Origin: Thalassospira mesophila
GTDB taxonomy: Bacteria; Pseudomonadota; Alphaproteobacteria; Rhodospirillales; Thalassospiraceae
Assembly: GCF_002115755.1 (NCBI RefSeq)
Contig: NZ_JFKA01000005.1
Span: 124,001 to 188,000 of the forward strand
Length of the DNA stretch: 64,000 nt
Direction of reading: 5' to 3'
The notes under the pieces were generated by a model. It saw only the letters and a list, made by a program, of their open reading frames with translations, was not told the DNA's origin and made no database searches. The translations under genes and the position numbers were made by a program. The first letter of the stretch is position 1. Each line of letters starts with the position of its first letter. Positions 45,951 to 54,742 of the stretch are shown piece by piece.

Positions 45951-47045
45951 ATGAAACGTCGTCAATTCCTGAGCGGCGCCGCTTTGGCGGGCGCTACCGC
46001 TGCTGTTGCATCCACATTTCCAAAACCTGCCCTTGCCCAGGACGTTCGCGAATGGCGCATGGTTACGACCTGGCCCAAAAACTTCCCGGGCCTTGGCACC
46101 GGCGCAAATTTGCTGGCTGAATATATCAACAAGGCATCTGATGGCCGCATGAAAGTGTCGGTTTATGGCGCGGGTGAAATTGTTCCGGCCTTTGAAGCCA
46201 TTGATGCTGTGGGCAACGGGACCGTCGAAATGGGCCACGGTGCGCCCTATTACTGGAAAGGCAAGGTTGCTGCGACCCAGTATCTTGCTGCCATGCCATT
46301 TGGTTTGACCGCACAGGAACAAAATTCGTGGTTCCAGTATGGCGGCGGTCAGGAAATTGCTGACAAGATTTATGCCAAATTAAATTGCAAATTTTTCCCG
46401 TCAGGCAATACCGGCACCCAGATGGGCGGCTGGTTTAACAAGGAAATGAACACCATTGACGACTTTAAAGGTCTGAAAATGCGCATTCCCGGCCTTGGCG
46501 GCGAAGTTATTCAGGCCGCAGGTGGCAACGTTGTTAACCTGCCGGGCGGCGAAATTCCGCCTGCCCTGCAATCGGGTGCCATTGACGCAACCGAATGGGT
46601 TGGCCCTTATAACGATCTGGCATTTGGTCTCTATAAATCGGCGAAATATTACTACTATCCGGGTTGGCACGAGCCGGCAACCACACTGGAAAACTTCATT
46701 AATCTGGAAGCATGGAACGACCTTCCCGACGACTTGAAAGCCATTGTCGAACAGGCAAACCGTGCCACCAACCAGATGGTGCTGTCTGAATTTGTGGCGC
46801 GCAACAATCAGGCGCTGAAAACCCTGCGTGAAAAACACAATGTCGATGTGCGGCCGTTCTCCGATGAAATCCTCACCAACCTTGGCACGCTGGCGGGCAA
46901 GGTTCTGCGAGAACTTGTTGCAGCCGACCCGCTGTCTCAGGAAGTTTTCGACAGTCTGGTTGCCTTTCGCGCGCAATCCATCACCTGGGCGAAATATTCC
47001 GAAAGCGCATTTATGCAAGCCCGCGTCCTACCCTTCAAATACTGA
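45951..47045 (+). CDS. TRAP transporter solute-binding protein (DctP family)
   Basis: Periplasmic binding protein of 364 residues. The N-terminus MKRRQFLSGAALAGATAAVA is a twin-arginine-type signal (RRQFL), cleaved near ALAQD, so it is probably exported folded by Tat. The mature part shows the DctP fold with WRMVTTWPKNFPGLGTGANLLAEY, MGHGAPYYWKGK, GNTGTQMGGWFNKEM and LPGGEIPPALQSGAIDATEW. These motifs resemble 2-oxo acid/mannitol-type TRAP proteins, but the ligand is not certain. GGGAGG precedes the ATG. The matching permease genes converge from the other side. Confidence 0.92.
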   Translation: MKRRQFLSGAALAGATAAVASTFPKPALAQDVREWRMVTTWPKNFPGLGTGANLLAEYINKASDGRMKVSVYGAGEIVPAFEAIDAVGNGTVEMGHGAPYYWKGKVAATQYLAAMPFGLTAQEQNSWFQYGGGQEIADKIYAKLNCKFFPSGNTGTQMGGWFNKEMNTIDDFKGLKMRIPGLGGEVIQAAGGNVVNLPGGEIPPALQSGAIDATEWVGPYNDLAFGLYKSAKYYYYPGWHEPATTLENFINLEAWNDLPDDLKAIVEQANRATNQMVLSEFVARNNQALKTLREKHNVDVRPFSDEILTNLGTLAGKVLRELVAADPLSQEVFDSLVAFRAQSITWAKYSESAFMQARVLPFKY

Positions 47046-47078
47046 TGGGCACACCGGGTTAATATCCAAAATCGCGAC

Positions 47079-47107
47079 AAGGGCTGGCAAATTTGCCAGC
47101 CCTTTTT
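47079..47107 (+). terminator. Rho-independent terminator of the TRAP binding protein
   Basis: AAGGGCTGGCAAA and TTTGCCAGCCCTT form a near-perfect palindromic stem followed by TTT, 33 bp past the stop. Confidence 0.93.
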
Positions 47108-47135
47108 CATGATGAGATGATAAAACCCATGCAGC

Positions 47136-47164
47136 AAAAAGGGCCGGTAAAACCGACCCTTTTT
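47136..47164 (-). terminator. Rho-independent terminator of the TRAP permease genes
   Basis: AAAAAGGG-CGGT pairs with ACCG-CCCTTTTT with one mismatch; read on the minus strand it ends in a T run. It is 28 bp past the permease gene stop (47193). Confidence 0.88.
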
Positions 47165-47192
47165 GTTTCAATATTATGAACTGTAGTACCTG

Positions 47193-48569
47193 TTATTTCA
47201 GCAGGACCGACGGCAACCAGGTTGCCAGTTCCGGGAATGCCGCAAGCAGAATCAGCGCAAAAATCTGAATTAATACAAACGGGATAATCCCGCGATAGAT
47301 ATCCCATGTTTTCATCGAGGGCGGCGCAACCCCGCGCAGATAGAACAGCGCAAAACCGAATGGCGGTGTCAGGAAGCTGGTCTGAAGATTAATCGCAATC
47401 ATGATGCCAAGCCAGATCGGGCTGATATCCATTTTCAGCAAGACCGGACCAACGATAGGCACCACAACAAAGACAATCTCGATGAAGTCCAAAAAGAACC
47501 CCATCACGAACATCAATGTCATAACAACCAGCATGGCCCCAAACAGGCCACCGGGCATGTTGTGCAGCAATTGTTCAACCAGATGATCGCCGCCAAGGCC
47601 ACGGAACACCAGCGAGAAAATTGACGCCCCCAGCAAAATGATAAACACCATCGAGCTGATCTGAACGGTCTGGCGGGTCACATGGCGCAAAACAGCCAGA
47701 TCCAGCCGCCCGTAACAGGCTGCCAGAATGGTTGCACCGACACTGCCAAACGCCGCAGATTCCGTCGGGGTGGCAATACCAGTCAGAATCGAGCCCAAAA
47801 CCGCAACGATCAGCAAGGCTGGCGGTACAAGGGCACGCAGCACTTCGCCAAACAAACCTTCCGGTCGTTTTCCTTCAACCAATGCCGGTGCCGATTTGGG
47901 ATCGATAAAGGATTGAATGACCACCCAGCTGATATAAAGGGCAACCAATAACATGCCGGGAATGAACGCCCCGACAAACAGGTCAATCACCGATACCGGC
48001 TCGGGTGCCCAGTTGCCCAGCGAGCGTTGTGCCTCGGCATAAGCACCCTGAAGGATATCGCCCAACAAAACCAGAACGATTGAGGGCGGAATAATTTGCC
48101 CCAATGTCCCCGATGCGCAAATAACCCCGGCAGAAAGACGCGGGCTATACCCGGCCTTTTGCATTGCAGGCAGGCTTAGCAGGCCCATGGTAACCACTGT
48201 TGCGCCGACAATACCGGTTGAGGCCGCTAGCAACATGCCAACGATTACCACCGAAATGCCAAGGCCCGCGCGATGCTTGCCAAACAGCATACCCATTGTC
48301 AGCAGCAATTTTTCGGCAATGCGTGCCCGTTCCAGCATCACGCCCATAAAGACAAACAAGGGAATGGCCACATAAAGTTCGTTGGTCATCACACCGAAAT
48401 AGCGCGACGGCAGCGAGCCCAGCAATGGCATGTCGAACACGCCCATGGCATGGCCCAGCAAGGCAAAGGCCAAGCCGGTACCGCCCAGCGAAAAAGCGAC
48501 CGGAAAACCAAAAAGCAGCACCACACAGGCAACTGCAAACATAAGCAGACTTAATACTTCCCCCGACAT
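47193..48569 (-). CDS. dctM: TRAP transporter large permease (DctM family)
   Basis: Main sodium-coupled permease of 458 residues with about twelve membrane helices. Family motifs include FPVAFSLGGTGLAFALLG, IPLFVFMGVMLERARIAEKLL, AASTGIVGATVVTMGLLSLPAM, ASGTLGQIIPPSIVLVLLG and VMGFFLDFIEIVFVVVPI. The start overlaps the DctQ stop by one base. It converges with the solute-binding gene, so the transporter is encoded by two transcripts facing each other. Confidence 0.93.
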   Translation of the reverse strand: MSGEVLSLLMFAVACVVLLFGFPVAFSLGGTGLAFALLGHAMGVFDMPLLGSLPSRYFGVMTNELYVAIPLFVFMGVMLERARIAEKLLLTMGMLFGKHRAGLGISVVIVGMLLAASTGIVGATVVTMGLLSLPAMQKAGYSPRLSAGVICASGTLGQIIPPSIVLVLLGDILQGAYAEAQRSLGNWAPEPVSVIDLFVGAFIPGMLLVALYISWVVIQSFIDPKSAPALVEGKRPEGLFGEVLRALVPPALLIVAVLGSILTGIATPTESAAFGSVGATILAACYGRLDLAVLRHVTRQTVQISSMVFIILLGASIFSLVFRGLGGDHLVEQLLHNMPGGLFGAMLVVMTLMFVMGFFLDFIEIVFVVVPIVGPVLLKMDISPIWLGIMIAINLQTSFLTPPFGFALFYLRGVAPPSMKTWDIYRGIIPFVLIQIFALILLAAFPELATWLPSVLLK

Positions 48570-49114
48570 CAGACGCCCTCGTGCTCTTCTTCGTTGATTT
48601 CGAATTCACGATGGCCTGCCAGTACCAGAATACTGCGTGCCGCCAGCGAAAGCCCCTGTAACCCCATCAGAATACAAAATACCAGGATCACTGATTTAAG
48701 CAGAAAAAGCCCCGGCAAACCGCCGGTTTCCTGCGATCCTTCAAGGCGTTTCCAACTGGTTATGACATAGGGATAGCTGTAAATGAATACCAGCGTCAGA
48801 ACCGGTAGCAGCAAAAACAGGGTGCCAATCAGGTCAACCCATGCCTTATAGCGCGCCGATGCGGGACGATAAAAAACGTCAACCCGGACATGGCCGCCGT
48901 GAAGCAGCGTATAGCCCGCGCCAACCATGAAAATGATGCCATAAAGCCACATATAGCTTTCCTGCATCGATACCCAGCCAACCGAAAAACCGTATCGCAG
49001 TGTGGCAACCAGAAAGGTTACCAACACCAACGGAATGGTCAGCCACGCCACGCCACGGCCGACTGCGTCATTAAGACTGTCAATCAGCCGCACAAAACGT
49101 GCCAAAAAAAGCAT
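48569..49114 (-). CDS. dctQ: TRAP transporter small permease (DctQ family)
   Basis: Small membrane subunit of 181 residues with four helices. Seen are a helix with AWLTIPLVLVTFLVATLRYGFSVGW split over the first hairpin, SMQESYMWLYGIIFMVGAGYTL, and the HVRVDVFYRPASARYKAWVD loop, typical for DctQ. The ATG at 49114 has GGGAGG directly upstream; the 43 residues before it in the same frame do not fit the family. It is the first gene of the leftward dctQM pair. Confidence 0.9.
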   Translation of the reverse strand: MLFLARFVRLIDSLNDAVGRGVAWLTIPLVLVTFLVATLRYGFSVGWVSMQESYMWLYGIIFMVGAGYTLLHGGHVRVDVFYRPASARYKAWVDLIGTLFLLLPVLTLVFIYSYPYVITSWKRLEGSQETGGLPGLFLLKSVILVFCILMGLQGLSLAARSILVLAGHREFEINEEEHEGV

Positions 49115-49451
49115 TTTTCCTCCCACACCCGGAACTCTTTTAGCAGGCTTGCGGTCTCCCCCGCTCGCCTGCGGAGCAAAGTTACAAATATATGATCCAA
49201 AACACCAGTTTTTTGCGCCCTGGCGCGGTGCTATCTTTTGCAAATCAGGCTTTAAAAGCCCCGCAAAAAAAGATCAGCCATCGCACACAAAATATCCCCG
49301 CGATTTCTTGCCAGGTCCGCTTGATGTTTCTCGATCAGATATGCATCCAGGCTATTGTTATTAAAATAAAAATTTGAACTGCATCTAGCAAAAAACCTGA
49401 AGCCCCCTCTTCGGCGCTTCAGGTTTAAAATTTCAGGCGGTATCGATTACA
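49115..49451. other. Intergenic region between dctQ and parC
   Basis: About 340 bp. The parC terminator is at 49389-49426; the rest, upstream of dctQ, should contain its promoter. No gene or repeat was identified. Confidence 0.5.
49389..49426 (-). terminator. Rho-independent terminator of parC
   Basis: On the minus strand AAACCTGAAGC and GCTTCAGGTTT form an 11-bp stem, followed by TTTTTTG, 26 bp past the parC stop. Confidence 0.93.
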
Positions 49452-51695
49452 TTATTCGAAACGGTTCGAGCGTGGAAAACCGTTTGGCGGCAAGCGCCCG
49501 GAACCGGCCCGTTTGCCAATCCATTCGTCAAGTTCGGTGACGGTGCGTTTGCGTCCTTCGCTTCCGCCCATGGTCCAGGTCAGGCCATCTTCAATGTTAA
49601 ACAGGGTCACATCGGCAAGCCCGCCCTGTTTGTATTTTTGCAAGATCACACCCCGACCGCGCGTCATTTCCGGCACTTCTTCCACCGGAAAAATCAGCAG
49701 CTTGCGGTTTTCACCCAAAACAGCAACATGGTTTTTATCAACCTGTTCAAAAATCAGCGCCGTTTCGCCCTTGCCCAAATTCAGAATTTGCTTGCCGTTT
49801 TTGGTTTGTGCAACCACGTCGCTTTCAGCCACCTGGAATCCGCGCCCGGCCGACGATGCCACCAGCAACCGGCCATTCGGGCGGTGAATGGTCATCGAAA
49901 CAATTTCATGTTCCTGCGGCAGATCAATCGACAAACGAATGGGCTCGCCGTGACCCCGCCCACCGGGCAGCTTGTCACAGCCCATTGTGTAGCACCGGCC
50001 AGCCGAACTCATGATCAGCAATTTATCGGTGGTAAAAGCCTTGATGGCAAAGCGGCTTTCATCACCATCCTTGAATTTAAGGTCGGCGATTTCGGTGGTA
50101 TGGCCCTTAAGCGCACGGATCCAGCCCATACGCGAACAAATCACCATAATCGGTTCACGTTCAATCAGGGCTTCAAGCGGCACGTCAATTTCCTGCGGCG
50201 CATCGCCAATTTCCGTGCGACGTTTGCCCAGTTCAGTCTTTTTACCAAACTTCTCGCGTGTCTGTTCGATCTCTTCGCGAATACGGGTCCAGCGCATTTC
50301 ATCGCTGGCCAGCAAGGCTTCAAGCCCGGCTTTTTCTTCGCTGAGTTTTGAATGCTCGTTCTTGATTTCCATTTCTTCGAGTTTGCGCAAAGACCGCAAA
50401 CGCATATTCAAAATGGCGTCAGCCTGCACTTCCGAAAGTTCGAAAACGCGCATCATTTCTTTGCGCGGTTCGTCTTCAAACCGGATAATGCGGATGACTT
50501 CGTCAAGGTTAAGATAGGCAATCAGGTACCCGGCCAGCACTTCAAGGCGATGGTTGATTTTTTCCAGCCGGTGCTGCGTGCGTCGAACCAGAACCACCTG
50601 CCGGTGGGCCAAAAATGCGCGCAGAACCTCGCGCAAATTCATCACCCGCGGCGTATTGTCGCCATCAAGAACGTTCATATTCAAACCAAACCGTGTCTCA
50701 AGTTCGGTATTTTTGAACAACATTTCCATCAAATGTTCGGGTTCGACAGCGCGCGAACGCGGCTCGAACACCAAACGGATCAAATCGGTTGATTCATCTC
50801 GCACATCAGCAAGAAGCGGTAACTTCTTGGCAAACATCAAATCTGCGATGCGTTCAACCAGTTTGGCTTTTTGGACCTGATAGGGAATTTCAGTGATCAC
50901 GATCTGATACAGACCGTGGGTCATCTTTTCGACTTCCCACTTTGCCCGCAGGCGGAACGACCCGCGACCCGTCGCGTAAGATTCGAGAATATTTTCGCGC
51001 GGTTCTACCAAAACCCCGCCGGTCGGAAAATCCGGCCCCGGCACACATCGCACCAGTTCGGCAATCGAGGTATCGGGATTGTCAATCAGCTTGATCAACC
51101 CGTCGCACAGTTCGTCGGCATTATGCGGGGGAATGTTGGTTGCCATGCCCACGGCAATACCGGCCGCACCATTTGCCAGCAAATTTGGAAATGCGGCAGG
51201 CATAACAATCGGTTCGTGATCTTCACCGTCATAGGTCGGGCGAAAATCAATCGCGTCTTCGTCCAGCCCTTCCATCAGGGCGGCGCCGACCGCTGTCATC
51301 CGCGCTTCGGTATACCGCATGGCAGCGGCATTATCGCCGTCGATATTGCCAAAGTTCCCCTGCCCGTCCACCAGCGGATAGCGAACAGCAAAATCCTGTG
51401 CCAGTCGCACCAGCGCATCGTAAACGGACTGATCACCATGCGGGTGATATTTACCAATCACGTCACCAACAACACGGGCGCATTTTTTAAAACCCTGTTC
51501 AGGATTCAGTTTTAATTGCCGCATCGCATAAAGCAACCGGCGATGAACCGGTTTAAGGCCGTCACGCACGTCAGGCAGAGAACGCGACATAATGGTCGAC
51601 ATTGCATAAGCCAGATAACGTTCGCTCAGCGCGTCAGCGAGGCGGGTTTCCCTGATCTGCCCGGCTGTGCCCGGGTCGGAGGATTTCGTGCTCAT
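49452..51695 (-). CDS. parC: DNA topoisomerase IV subunit A
   Basis: Cuts and passes DNA to decatenate chromosomes, with ParE. 747 residues; the breakage-reunion domain contains RYLAYAMSTIMSRSLPDVRDG, the catalytic Tyr128 in AMRYTEARM and NLLANGAAGIAVGMATNIPPHN; a coiled-coil gate follows near residues 430-490; the C-terminal part is the beta-pinwheel-type domain. In the quinolone-binding helix, positions matching E. coli Ser80 and Glu84 read Gln89 and Asp93 (HGDQSVYDAL). The length and lack of the GyrA-box (QRRGGKG) separate it from GyrA. Confidence 0.96.
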   Translation of the reverse strand: MSTKSSDPGTAGQIRETRLADALSERYLAYAMSTIMSRSLPDVRDGLKPVHRRLLYAMRQLKLNPEQGFKKCARVVGDVIGKYHPHGDQSVYDALVRLAQDFAVRYPLVDGQGNFGNIDGDNAAAMRYTEARMTAVGAALMEGLDEDAIDFRPTYDGEDHEPIVMPAAFPNLLANGAAGIAVGMATNIPPHNADELCDGLIKLIDNPDTSIAELVRCVPGPDFPTGGVLVEPRENILESYATGRGSFRLRAKWEVEKMTHGLYQIVITEIPYQVQKAKLVERIADLMFAKKLPLLADVRDESTDLIRLVFEPRSRAVEPEHLMEMLFKNTELETRFGLNMNVLDGDNTPRVMNLREVLRAFLAHRQVVLVRRTQHRLEKINHRLEVLAGYLIAYLNLDEVIRIIRFEDEPRKEMMRVFELSEVQADAILNMRLRSLRKLEEMEIKNEHSKLSEEKAGLEALLASDEMRWTRIREEIEQTREKFGKKTELGKRRTEIGDAPQEIDVPLEALIEREPIMVICSRMGWIRALKGHTTEIADLKFKDGDESRFAIKAFTTDKLLIMSSAGRCYTMGCDKLPGGRGHGEPIRLSIDLPQEHEIVSMTIHRPNGRLLVASSAGRGFQVAESDVVAQTKNGKQILNLGKGETALIFEQVDKNHVAVLGENRKLLIFPVEEVPEMTRGRGVILQKYKQGGLADVTLFNIEDGLTWTMGGSEGRKRTVTELDEWIGKRAGSGRLPPNGFPRSNRFE

Positions 51696-51932
51696 GAACT
51701 GTTTTTCTTAATCCGGAACAGGTTGAATTAATAAAGTCGGCGGCAGTTGCCAGTAACCCCGGCATCGCACCGTGCCGCACCATACTACTTTCAGGGCGGG
51801 TGTGGTCAACAGATGACAACACCAAATTTGCGCATTTAATTTTTTATCTTTCCCAGGCCCCCCGGCAATCGTGCCAAAGACGCCTCGATGAACCAGGCTA
51901 TTAGGGGCCTGATAGCACCATATCACACCACG

Positions 51933-52682
51933 TCAATCAACCCGGCCATCCTGCCATATCATGGATGCCAGCCGGTCACGGGCAGCCACCGGGCGAATGC
52001 CCTTGGCCACGAACAGGTCGCGGTGAATAAAAAAGCCAGCCAGTTTGACCGCTTGGTTATATTGATCGTCCATCGGGGTTTCGCGCGCCGCCAACGATGC
52101 CGCCGCCCCGCTTAAAAATGCAGGCAATGGCAATAACCGTTCGCGGTACGGTATTCCTTCCGCCAGGGAAACGGCCCGCCCGCTTTTGGGCGAGACAAAA
52201 TGCAAATCCTGCGATTTTCCGGTCACCGCACAACAAGATAAATCCAGCCCATAACCCAGTTCTTGCAACAACCCGATTTCCCAGCGCAGATAGGCTGGCT
52301 TCCAATATTCGGATTTCAGGGCGTCTATCAGGCCAAGGGTGCCGGTATAAAGCGTTTTTTGGGGAACCCGTTCGGGCAGGGATACCTCAAGGAGTGCGCA
52401 GGCGGAACTTAGCGCTAATAGCGGCCCGGGCAGCAACAAAAGGTCCACCACATGCGAGCGCAGCAGCTCGCATTTAAATTGCCCCAGATGTTCCGATAAC
52501 CGCGCCGACCAGCTAGTGCGGATTAAATTGCCACTTTCAAGCGTTCCGCGCAGTGCCTTGCCCGATGCCCCCCGAACCATGCCCGCATAGCGACCATAAT
52601 CACGCGTTAAAACTGTCAAGCGGGCGGAATTTTCGCCCAGTTTGCGGGTGGACAATACAATCGCATCATCACGCCAATCCAT
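51933..52682 (-). CDS. recO: DNA repair protein RecO
   Basis: Mediator that anneals complementary strands and loads RecA with RecFR at gaps. 249 residues: an N-terminal OB fold (MDWRDDAIVLSTRKLGENSARLTV, DYGRYAGMVRGASG), then helical domain with QELGYGLDLSCCAVTG. The zinc-cysteine positions are partly kept (CC near residue 154). Its start is 15 bp after the stop of a small membrane-protein gene, completing the era-recO operon. Confidence 0.93.
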   Translation of the reverse strand: MDWRDDAIVLSTRKLGENSARLTVLTRDYGRYAGMVRGASGKALRGTLESGNLIRTSWSARLSEHLGQFKCELLRSHVVDLLLLPGPLLALSSACALLEVSLPERVPQKTLYTGTLGLIDALKSEYWKPAYLRWEIGLLQELGYGLDLSCCAVTGKSQDLHFVSPKSGRAVSLAEGIPYRERLLPLPAFLSGAAASLAARETPMDDQYNQAVKLAGFFIHRDLFVAKGIRPVAARDRLASMIWQDGRVD

Positions 52683-52697
52683 GGCTGCCCCTGATTT

Positions 52698-52868
52698 TCA
52701 GTAGCCAGAAGCCGAAACAAGGCGGATGACATGAACAATCAAACCAAAAGCCGCTGATCCCAAAACAATAACAGCGACACTCAGCAGCAAATAACGCCGC
52801 CAGCCCGTCAGTTCCGACAGGCTTTTCATGGGTTCATCTTTGTCGGTATCGTGATTAAACTGTGTCAT
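52698..52868 (-). CDS. Tiny membrane protein between era and recO (second)
   Basis: 56 residues: a polar acidic start (MTQFNHDTDKDEP), a WRRY basic turn and one strong membrane helix (YLLLSVAVIVLGSAAFGLIV), then a short tail. It starts one base after the stop of the previous small gene (52870), which implies coupling, and ends 15 bp before recO. An internal ATG 13 codons later (MKSLSELTGW) is an alternative start. I do not recognise a family. Coding is supported by tight packing and by a typical one-helix pattern, not by similarity. Confidence 0.6.
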   Translation of the reverse strand: MTQFNHDTDKDEPMKSLSELTGWRRYLLLSVAVIVLGSAAFGLIVHVIRLVSASGY

Positions 52869-52869
52869 A

Positions 52870-53100
52870 TCAAAAGGGCCGGTTTGCGGGATTGCGCCAC
52901 AGCAACCCCAGAATAAAGATCACAACGGCAATCACCAGCATCAGCATGTTAAGCGGTTTACCTAAAAACCGCTCTTCACGTTTAAGATCACTGCCGTCAT
53001 GGCGATAACGAAATGGACGGCGTGAAATCATGGCGACGACCAGTGCCGTGGCGGCACCAACGACGATCAGGACCATGCCCCAGAATTGTCTGGTTTCCAT
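52870..53100 (-). CDS. Small membrane protein between era and recO (first)
   Basis: 76 residues with two predicted membrane helices (FWGMVLIVVGAATALVVAM and MLMLVIAVVIFILGLLW) joined by a charged cytoplasmic stretch (SRRPFRYRHDGSDLKREERF). It follows era by 30 bp and precedes the 56-residue gene. No family is recognised; placement within the RNA-processing/repair operon is unusual for membrane proteins. A role cannot be assigned. Confidence 0.7.
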   Translation of the reverse strand: METRQFWGMVLIVVGAATALVVAMISRRPFRYRHDGSDLKREERFLGKPLNMLMLVIAVVIFILGLLWRNPANRPF

Positions 53101-53130
53101 TTCGCATTCCTATCAGGCCAAATTCACAAA

Positions 53131-54066
53131 TCAGGCGTTGTGGTCCAGTCCCCAGATTGCCAGGCGATTGGGGTCATCGCCCCAGTTTTCACGCACTTTG
53201 ACAAACAGATACAAATGAACCCGGCGTTCAAAAATGGCTTCAAGGTCACGGCGTGCATCGGTGCCCAGCATTTTGATGCGCTTGCCGCTTTTACCCAGAA
53301 TGATTGCCTTCTGCCCTTCGCGCTCGACAAAAATTGTTTGCTCCAGCTTGACCGAGCCATCCTTGCGTTCTTCCCACAATTCGGTCTCGACAGTGGCGGA
53401 ATAGGGCAATTCCTGTTGCAACTGATAATACAGCTTTTCGCGGGTGATTTCAGCGGCCAGCAAACGTAACGGCATATCCGATACATCATCTTCCGGGAAC
53501 ATCCACGGCCCGGCAGGCATTTTGTCGGCAAGGAAATCTACAAAATCCTGGGTGCCTGCCCCTTTGCGTGCCGAAATCATGAAGACATCGGTAAAAATGC
53601 CCTCGTCAAACAATTCACCAGAAAGATGCAGCAATTTTTCCTTGTCCTGCACCTTGTCGACTTTGTTGAGCAGCAAGATCGCCTTGCGTTCCTGTTTTTT
53701 CAAATTGGCGATGATCAGTTTTACATCAGCGTTGATGCCCTGAAGCGCATCAACCACCACAACAATCAAATCAGCATCGTTGGCACCACCCCATGCAGCC
53801 TTGACCATGGCGCGGTCTAAACGGCGCTTGGGCTCAAAAATACCGGGCGTATCAATAAAAACGATTTGTGCGTCGTCCGCCATCACAATACCACGGACGC
53901 GCGCCCGTGTTGTTTGCACCTTAGGCGAAACAATCGACACTTTGGTCCCGACCAACTTGTTTAGCAAGGTGGATTTACCCGCATTCGGGGCGCCAACAAG
54001 GGCGACAAATCCACAACGATGCTGATCATTAGTTTGCTCGGGGCTCGAGGCAGGAACCTCATTCAT
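53131..54066 (-). CDS. era: GTPase Era
   Basis: Essential GTPase that binds the 3' end of 16S rRNA during 30S subunit maturation. 311 residues: G1 VGAPNAGKST (23-32), effector segment TTRARVRGI, G3 DTPG, G4 NKVD, and a C-terminal KH domain with IFVEREGQKAIILGKSGKRIK. It overlaps the rnc gene end by 8 bp. The rnc-era order is widespread. Confidence 0.97.
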   Translation of the reverse strand: MNEVPASSPEQTNDQHRCGFVALVGAPNAGKSTLLNKLVGTKVSIVSPKVQTTRARVRGIVMADDAQIVFIDTPGIFEPKRRLDRAMVKAAWGGANDADLIVVVVDALQGINADVKLIIANLKKQERKAILLLNKVDKVQDKEKLLHLSGELFDEGIFTDVFMISARKGAGTQDFVDFLADKMPAGPWMFPEDDVSDMPLRLLAAEITREKLYYQLQQELPYSATVETELWEERKDGSVKLEQTIFVEREGQKAIILGKSGKRIKMLGTDARRDLEAIFERRVHLYLFVKVRENWGDDPNRLAIWGLDHNA

Positions 54067-54742
54067 GGTTCAACTCATCCAACATTCGTTTTGCGGCTAT
54101 CTGTTCGGCTTCACGTTTCGATTTGCCTTCGGCGCGAACACAATGACCGTCGCTGGTTGTCAGCTCAATTGTAAAAACAGGTGCATGGGCTGGGCCTTCG
54201 CGGCCAGCCATCTGATAAACAGGTAATGGCTTACCCTGCCCTTGCAAGGATTCCTGTAACTGTGTTTTGGCATCCTGGGGCGGTTTGGGTGCTTCATCAA
54301 GCAACGGGCGCCATAATCTTTCGATAAAAATGCGCGCCGGTTCCAAACCACCATCAAGATAGAGTGCGGCAATCACCGCCTCCACGCAATCTGATAAAAT
54401 TGCCGGGTTGGTATCGGCCCCGGCAGCCCGTTCGCCTTTTGCCATCGCAATATGATTGCCAAGGTCAATATCCACAGCAATACGGGCAAGGGTTTCGCGG
54501 CGAACCAGAGCCACAAACCGCTTTGCCATCGCCCCTTCGCGCTCGCGACCGAACCGGGTATAAAGCATTTCTGCAATGACCAGGCCGAGGACCCGGTCAC
54601 CGAGAAATTCCAGCCGTTCATTCCCGCCGCTAAGCGCGTCTTTGCCCTTGGCCGCACTGCGATGCGTCAACGCAATCCGCAGCAAGTCCGGTTTGGCAAA
54701 TTCATGATCGATATGTCGCAACAATGGCGCCATGTCGGTCAT
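54059..54742 (-). CDS. rnc: Ribonuclease III
   Basis: Double-strand-specific RNase that processes rRNA precursors and mRNAs. 227 residues: catalytic domain with NERLEFLGDRVLGL (metal-binding Glu and Asp), a second acidic cluster SDCVEAVIAALYLDGG, and a C-terminal double-stranded RNA-binding domain (LQESLQGQGKPLPVYQ, CVRAEGKSKREAEQIAAKRM). The start overlaps the lepB stop by one base. Confidence 0.97.
   Translation of the reverse strand: MTDMAPLLRHIDHEFAKPDLLRIALTHRSAAKGKDALSGGNERLEFLGDRVLGLVIAEMLYTRFGREREGAMAKRFVALVRRETLARIAVDIDLGNHIAMAKGERAAGADTNPAILSDCVEAVIAALYLDGGLEPARIFIERLWRPLLDEAPKPPQDAKTQLQESLQGQGKPLPVYQMAGREGPAHAPVFTIELTTSDGHCVRAEGKSKREAEQIAAKRMLDELNHE

Noticed and set aside
49638-51515. 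Several 140-240-codon antisense frames opposite parC
   Set aside because: Histidine/asparagine/phenylalanine-rich shadow composition and complete overlap with a certain gene.
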